A stretch of DNA of 64,000 nt from positions 62,001 through 126,000 of the forward strand of contig JAHLKX010000005.1 of the NCBI GenBank assembly GCA_020444515.1, written 5' to 3'. Below are positions 62,685-64,000 of the stretch, in pieces. Each line of letters starts with the position of its first letter. Position 1 is the stretch's first letter. Source of the stretch: Bacteroidota bacterium (lineage in GTDB: Bacteria > Bacteroidota > Bacteroidia > Bacteroidales > JAADJA01). The position numbers and the translations under genes are program-made. The notes under the pieces are model-generated. The model made no database searches. It had not been told where the DNA came from and saw only the letters and a list, made by a program, of their open reading frames with translations.

Positions 62685-64000
62685 CTTTTTCAGTTAACAG
62701 GGGTATGCCAAGGATAAATGTTTCTTCATTTTTATCAATAATGATTGATTTATGAGTGAGTATCCTGTATCGGCTGATGATGGTCTCGATGCCGATACCG
62801 GTTGATACCATCACTTCTTTTTTTAATTGAAGATTGTTTTTTACAAAGATATAACCTTTTGAAAGATCAGCGTATATGTTGATGGTTAAAGGTCGATCTC
62901 TGGATACTACATTATGTTTCAGGGCATTTTCAATCAAAAGTTGAAGCGTAAGGGGTGGAATTTTATTCGATCTGATGGTATCCAGATCCTGTATTTGTAT
63001 TTTCAGATTATCCCCATAACGCTTTTTTTGCAGCCGGATGTAATTATCTACAATGTTCAATTCCTCCTTCAGGGTAATCGTTTCTTTTTCTTTGTATTCA
63101 AGTACATTTCGGAATAAGACCGATAGCTCCGATACATAATCAATGGCCGTTTCCGGTTCGGTTTCAATGAGTGCGATGAGGGTACTGAAACTGTTAAATA
63201 GAAAATGCGGATTGATCTGACTTTTCAGATTTTCGTACTGAAACATAATCCGGTCACGTATAATTTCTTGTTTTCTTCTGATGTTTCGTTCTCGGATTTT
63301 AATATACATTACAACTATTCCTGATAAAACGACCAGTGCCAGGAATAAAAACCAAACAGTAGACCAGAATGGTTGCTTGATTTTAAAGTGATAAGTTGCT
63401 TCGCTGGCATTTAAAAAGTTGTCATACAGCCCTGACTTCACCCTGAACGTGTAATTTCCTGGTGAAAGATTGCTATAGATCATGCTATTGTTTTTAGTCC
63501 GCATCCAATCCAGGTCATGGCCTTCAAGTTTTACATTGTAAAATACCTTTTCAGGATATTGGAACCAAAGACCTGCATAATCAAACGAGAAATGATTTTC
63601 ATCATAATTAAATCGATGCCGGCTGGAAGTGTCAATGGTTTCCAGGAAAAGAGATACATCCTTGATAACTGTTTGCGGCTGGCTCCAGTAGTTGGTATCT
63701 GCAGGATTATAGCATACAATAAAAGGATCGGTACCAACCCATACTTTTCCCTGCTCATCCAGGGACAGCGTATTTAAATCGGGCTTAATATTGCCCATGC
63801 CTGCATTTTCTTCAAAATGGACGATATTTCCTGATCGGATATTCAGAACATCAATGCCATTGTCATAGGTAATGATCAATTCGTCGTTTCTATTGGAAAG
63901 AATTCCGCTGAATGAAAGGCTTTTGTGCTCAGGATCATTGAAGTATTCGGCTATTTGTTCGCCATTATAGCGAAATAACCCTTCATTTGCAACATTCATC
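62665..64000 (-). CDS. Two-component kinase with propeller and Y_Y_Y sensor, 5' end cut
   Basis: The gene enters from the right edge; the last visible codons are an internal Met. The visible part has propeller repeats (GLFRYNGEQIAEYF, GIDVLNIRSGNIV, GKVWVGTDPFIVCYNP), a Y_Y_Y domain (about 130-210, e.g. YSNLSPGNYTFRVKS), one membrane helix (WFLFLALVVLSGIVVMYI) and a LytS-type His_kinase domain with H in LKSQINPHFLFNSFSTLIAL and PLTLQLLIENALKHN. The ATPase end is short (VSTGIGIETIISRYRIL). It probably senses an envelope or extracellular ligand and phosphorylates the regulator it overlaps. Confidence 0.92.
   Translation of the reverse strand, partial: MNVANEGLFRYNGEQIAEYFNDPEHKSLSFSGILSNRNDELIITYDNGIDVLNIRSGNIVHFEENAGMGNIKPDLNTLSLDEQGKVWVGTDPFIVCYNPADTNYWSQPQTVIKDVSLFLETIDTSSRHRFNYDENHFSFDYAGLWFQYPEKVFYNVKLEGHDLDWMRTKNNSMIYSNLSPGNYTFRVKSGLYDNFLNASEATYHFKIKQPFWSTVWFLFLALVVLSGIVVMYIKIRERNIRRKQEIIRDRIMFQYENLKSQINPHFLFNSFSTLIALIETEPETAIDYVSELSVLFRNVLEYKEKETITLKEELNIVDNYIRLQKKRYGDNLKIQIQDLDTIRSNKIPPLTLQLLIENALKHNVVSRDRPLTINIYADLSKGYIFVKNNLQLKKEVMVSTGIGIETIISRYRILTHKSIIIDKNEETFILGIPLLTEKDEGINH

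Noticed and set aside
1..64000. tRNA, rRNA or other structured RNA genes
   Set aside because: No cloverleaf, CCA end or rRNA motif was recognised in any intergenic gap; a covariance-model scan would be needed to exclude small RNAs.

Overview
The window reads as a chromosome segment of a Bacteroidota bacterium, probably a free-living or marine relative of the Bacteroidales/Marinilabiliales. The indicators are type IX secretion (T9SS) C-terminal sorting domains, LytTR response regulators paired with LytS-type kinases, TonB receptors with carboxypeptidase-regulatory plugs, candidate -7 boxes of the form TAnnTTTG, weak Shine-Dalgarno use, and fucosidase/sulfatase polysaccharide genes. I see no rRNA, tRNA, transposase, CRISPR or phage genes. 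The species cannot be named from sequence alone.

Layout. Bases 1-17 kb hold housekeeping and envelope genes: a TerC-family membrane protein cut by the left edge, a MeaB GTPase, a large T9SS-exported protein, an AI-2E/PerM-family permease, an M48 protease, an exported TldD/PmbA-like pair, an ATP-cone/PD-(D/E)xK fusion, an M3 peptidase, a DUF2490 protein, and a TetR regulator followed by an exported beta-carbonic anhydrase. 17.2-22.1 kb is a TonB receptor / binding lipoprotein / FecCD permease / ATPase import operon for a siderophore, haem or corrinoid. 22.3-25.0 kb has a decayed MacB/FtsX-type permease pseudogene, two GNAT proteins and a signal peptidase I.

25.0-39.4 kb is the most patterned region. 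The module [two secreted proteins, LytTR regulator, TPR-sensor kinase] occurs twice in tandem and is followed by two fasciclin genes. A similar 32-34 bp direct-repeat motif and a similar promoter lie upstream of the first gene of each unit. I propose one regulon of secreted or adhesive surface proteins controlled by these paralogous LytTR systems.

39.5-43 kb holds a C_GCAxxG_C_C redox protein, a small secreted protein and a TonB receptor. 42.96-43.73 kb is a compact unit: a DUF559 (Vsr-like) endonuclease gene flanked by two direct copies of a 172/174 bp REP-like element with TGACACCC...GGGTGTCA ends. Those ends supply the TGA stop codons of three neighbouring genes. This is my best candidate for an undescribed mobile or selfish system. 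A 78 bp element at 28.4 kb looks like a distant relative, and a different 139 bp inverted-repeat element lies at 15.4 kb.

44.2-56.3 kb is a polysaccharide-degradation locus: two GH29 fucosidases, a GH3 enzyme, an unclassified TIM-barrel-like lipoprotein, an FGly sulfatase, an ECF sigma/anti-sigma pair and a 6-bladed propeller. It points to a sulfated, fucose-containing glycan and has no SusC/SusD pair in view. 57-64 kb has multihaem lipoproteins with a DUF5777 barrel, facing a convergent set of DUF2892, YceI, OB-fold and LytTR/Y_Y_Y two-component genes. The right-most kinase is cut by the window edge.
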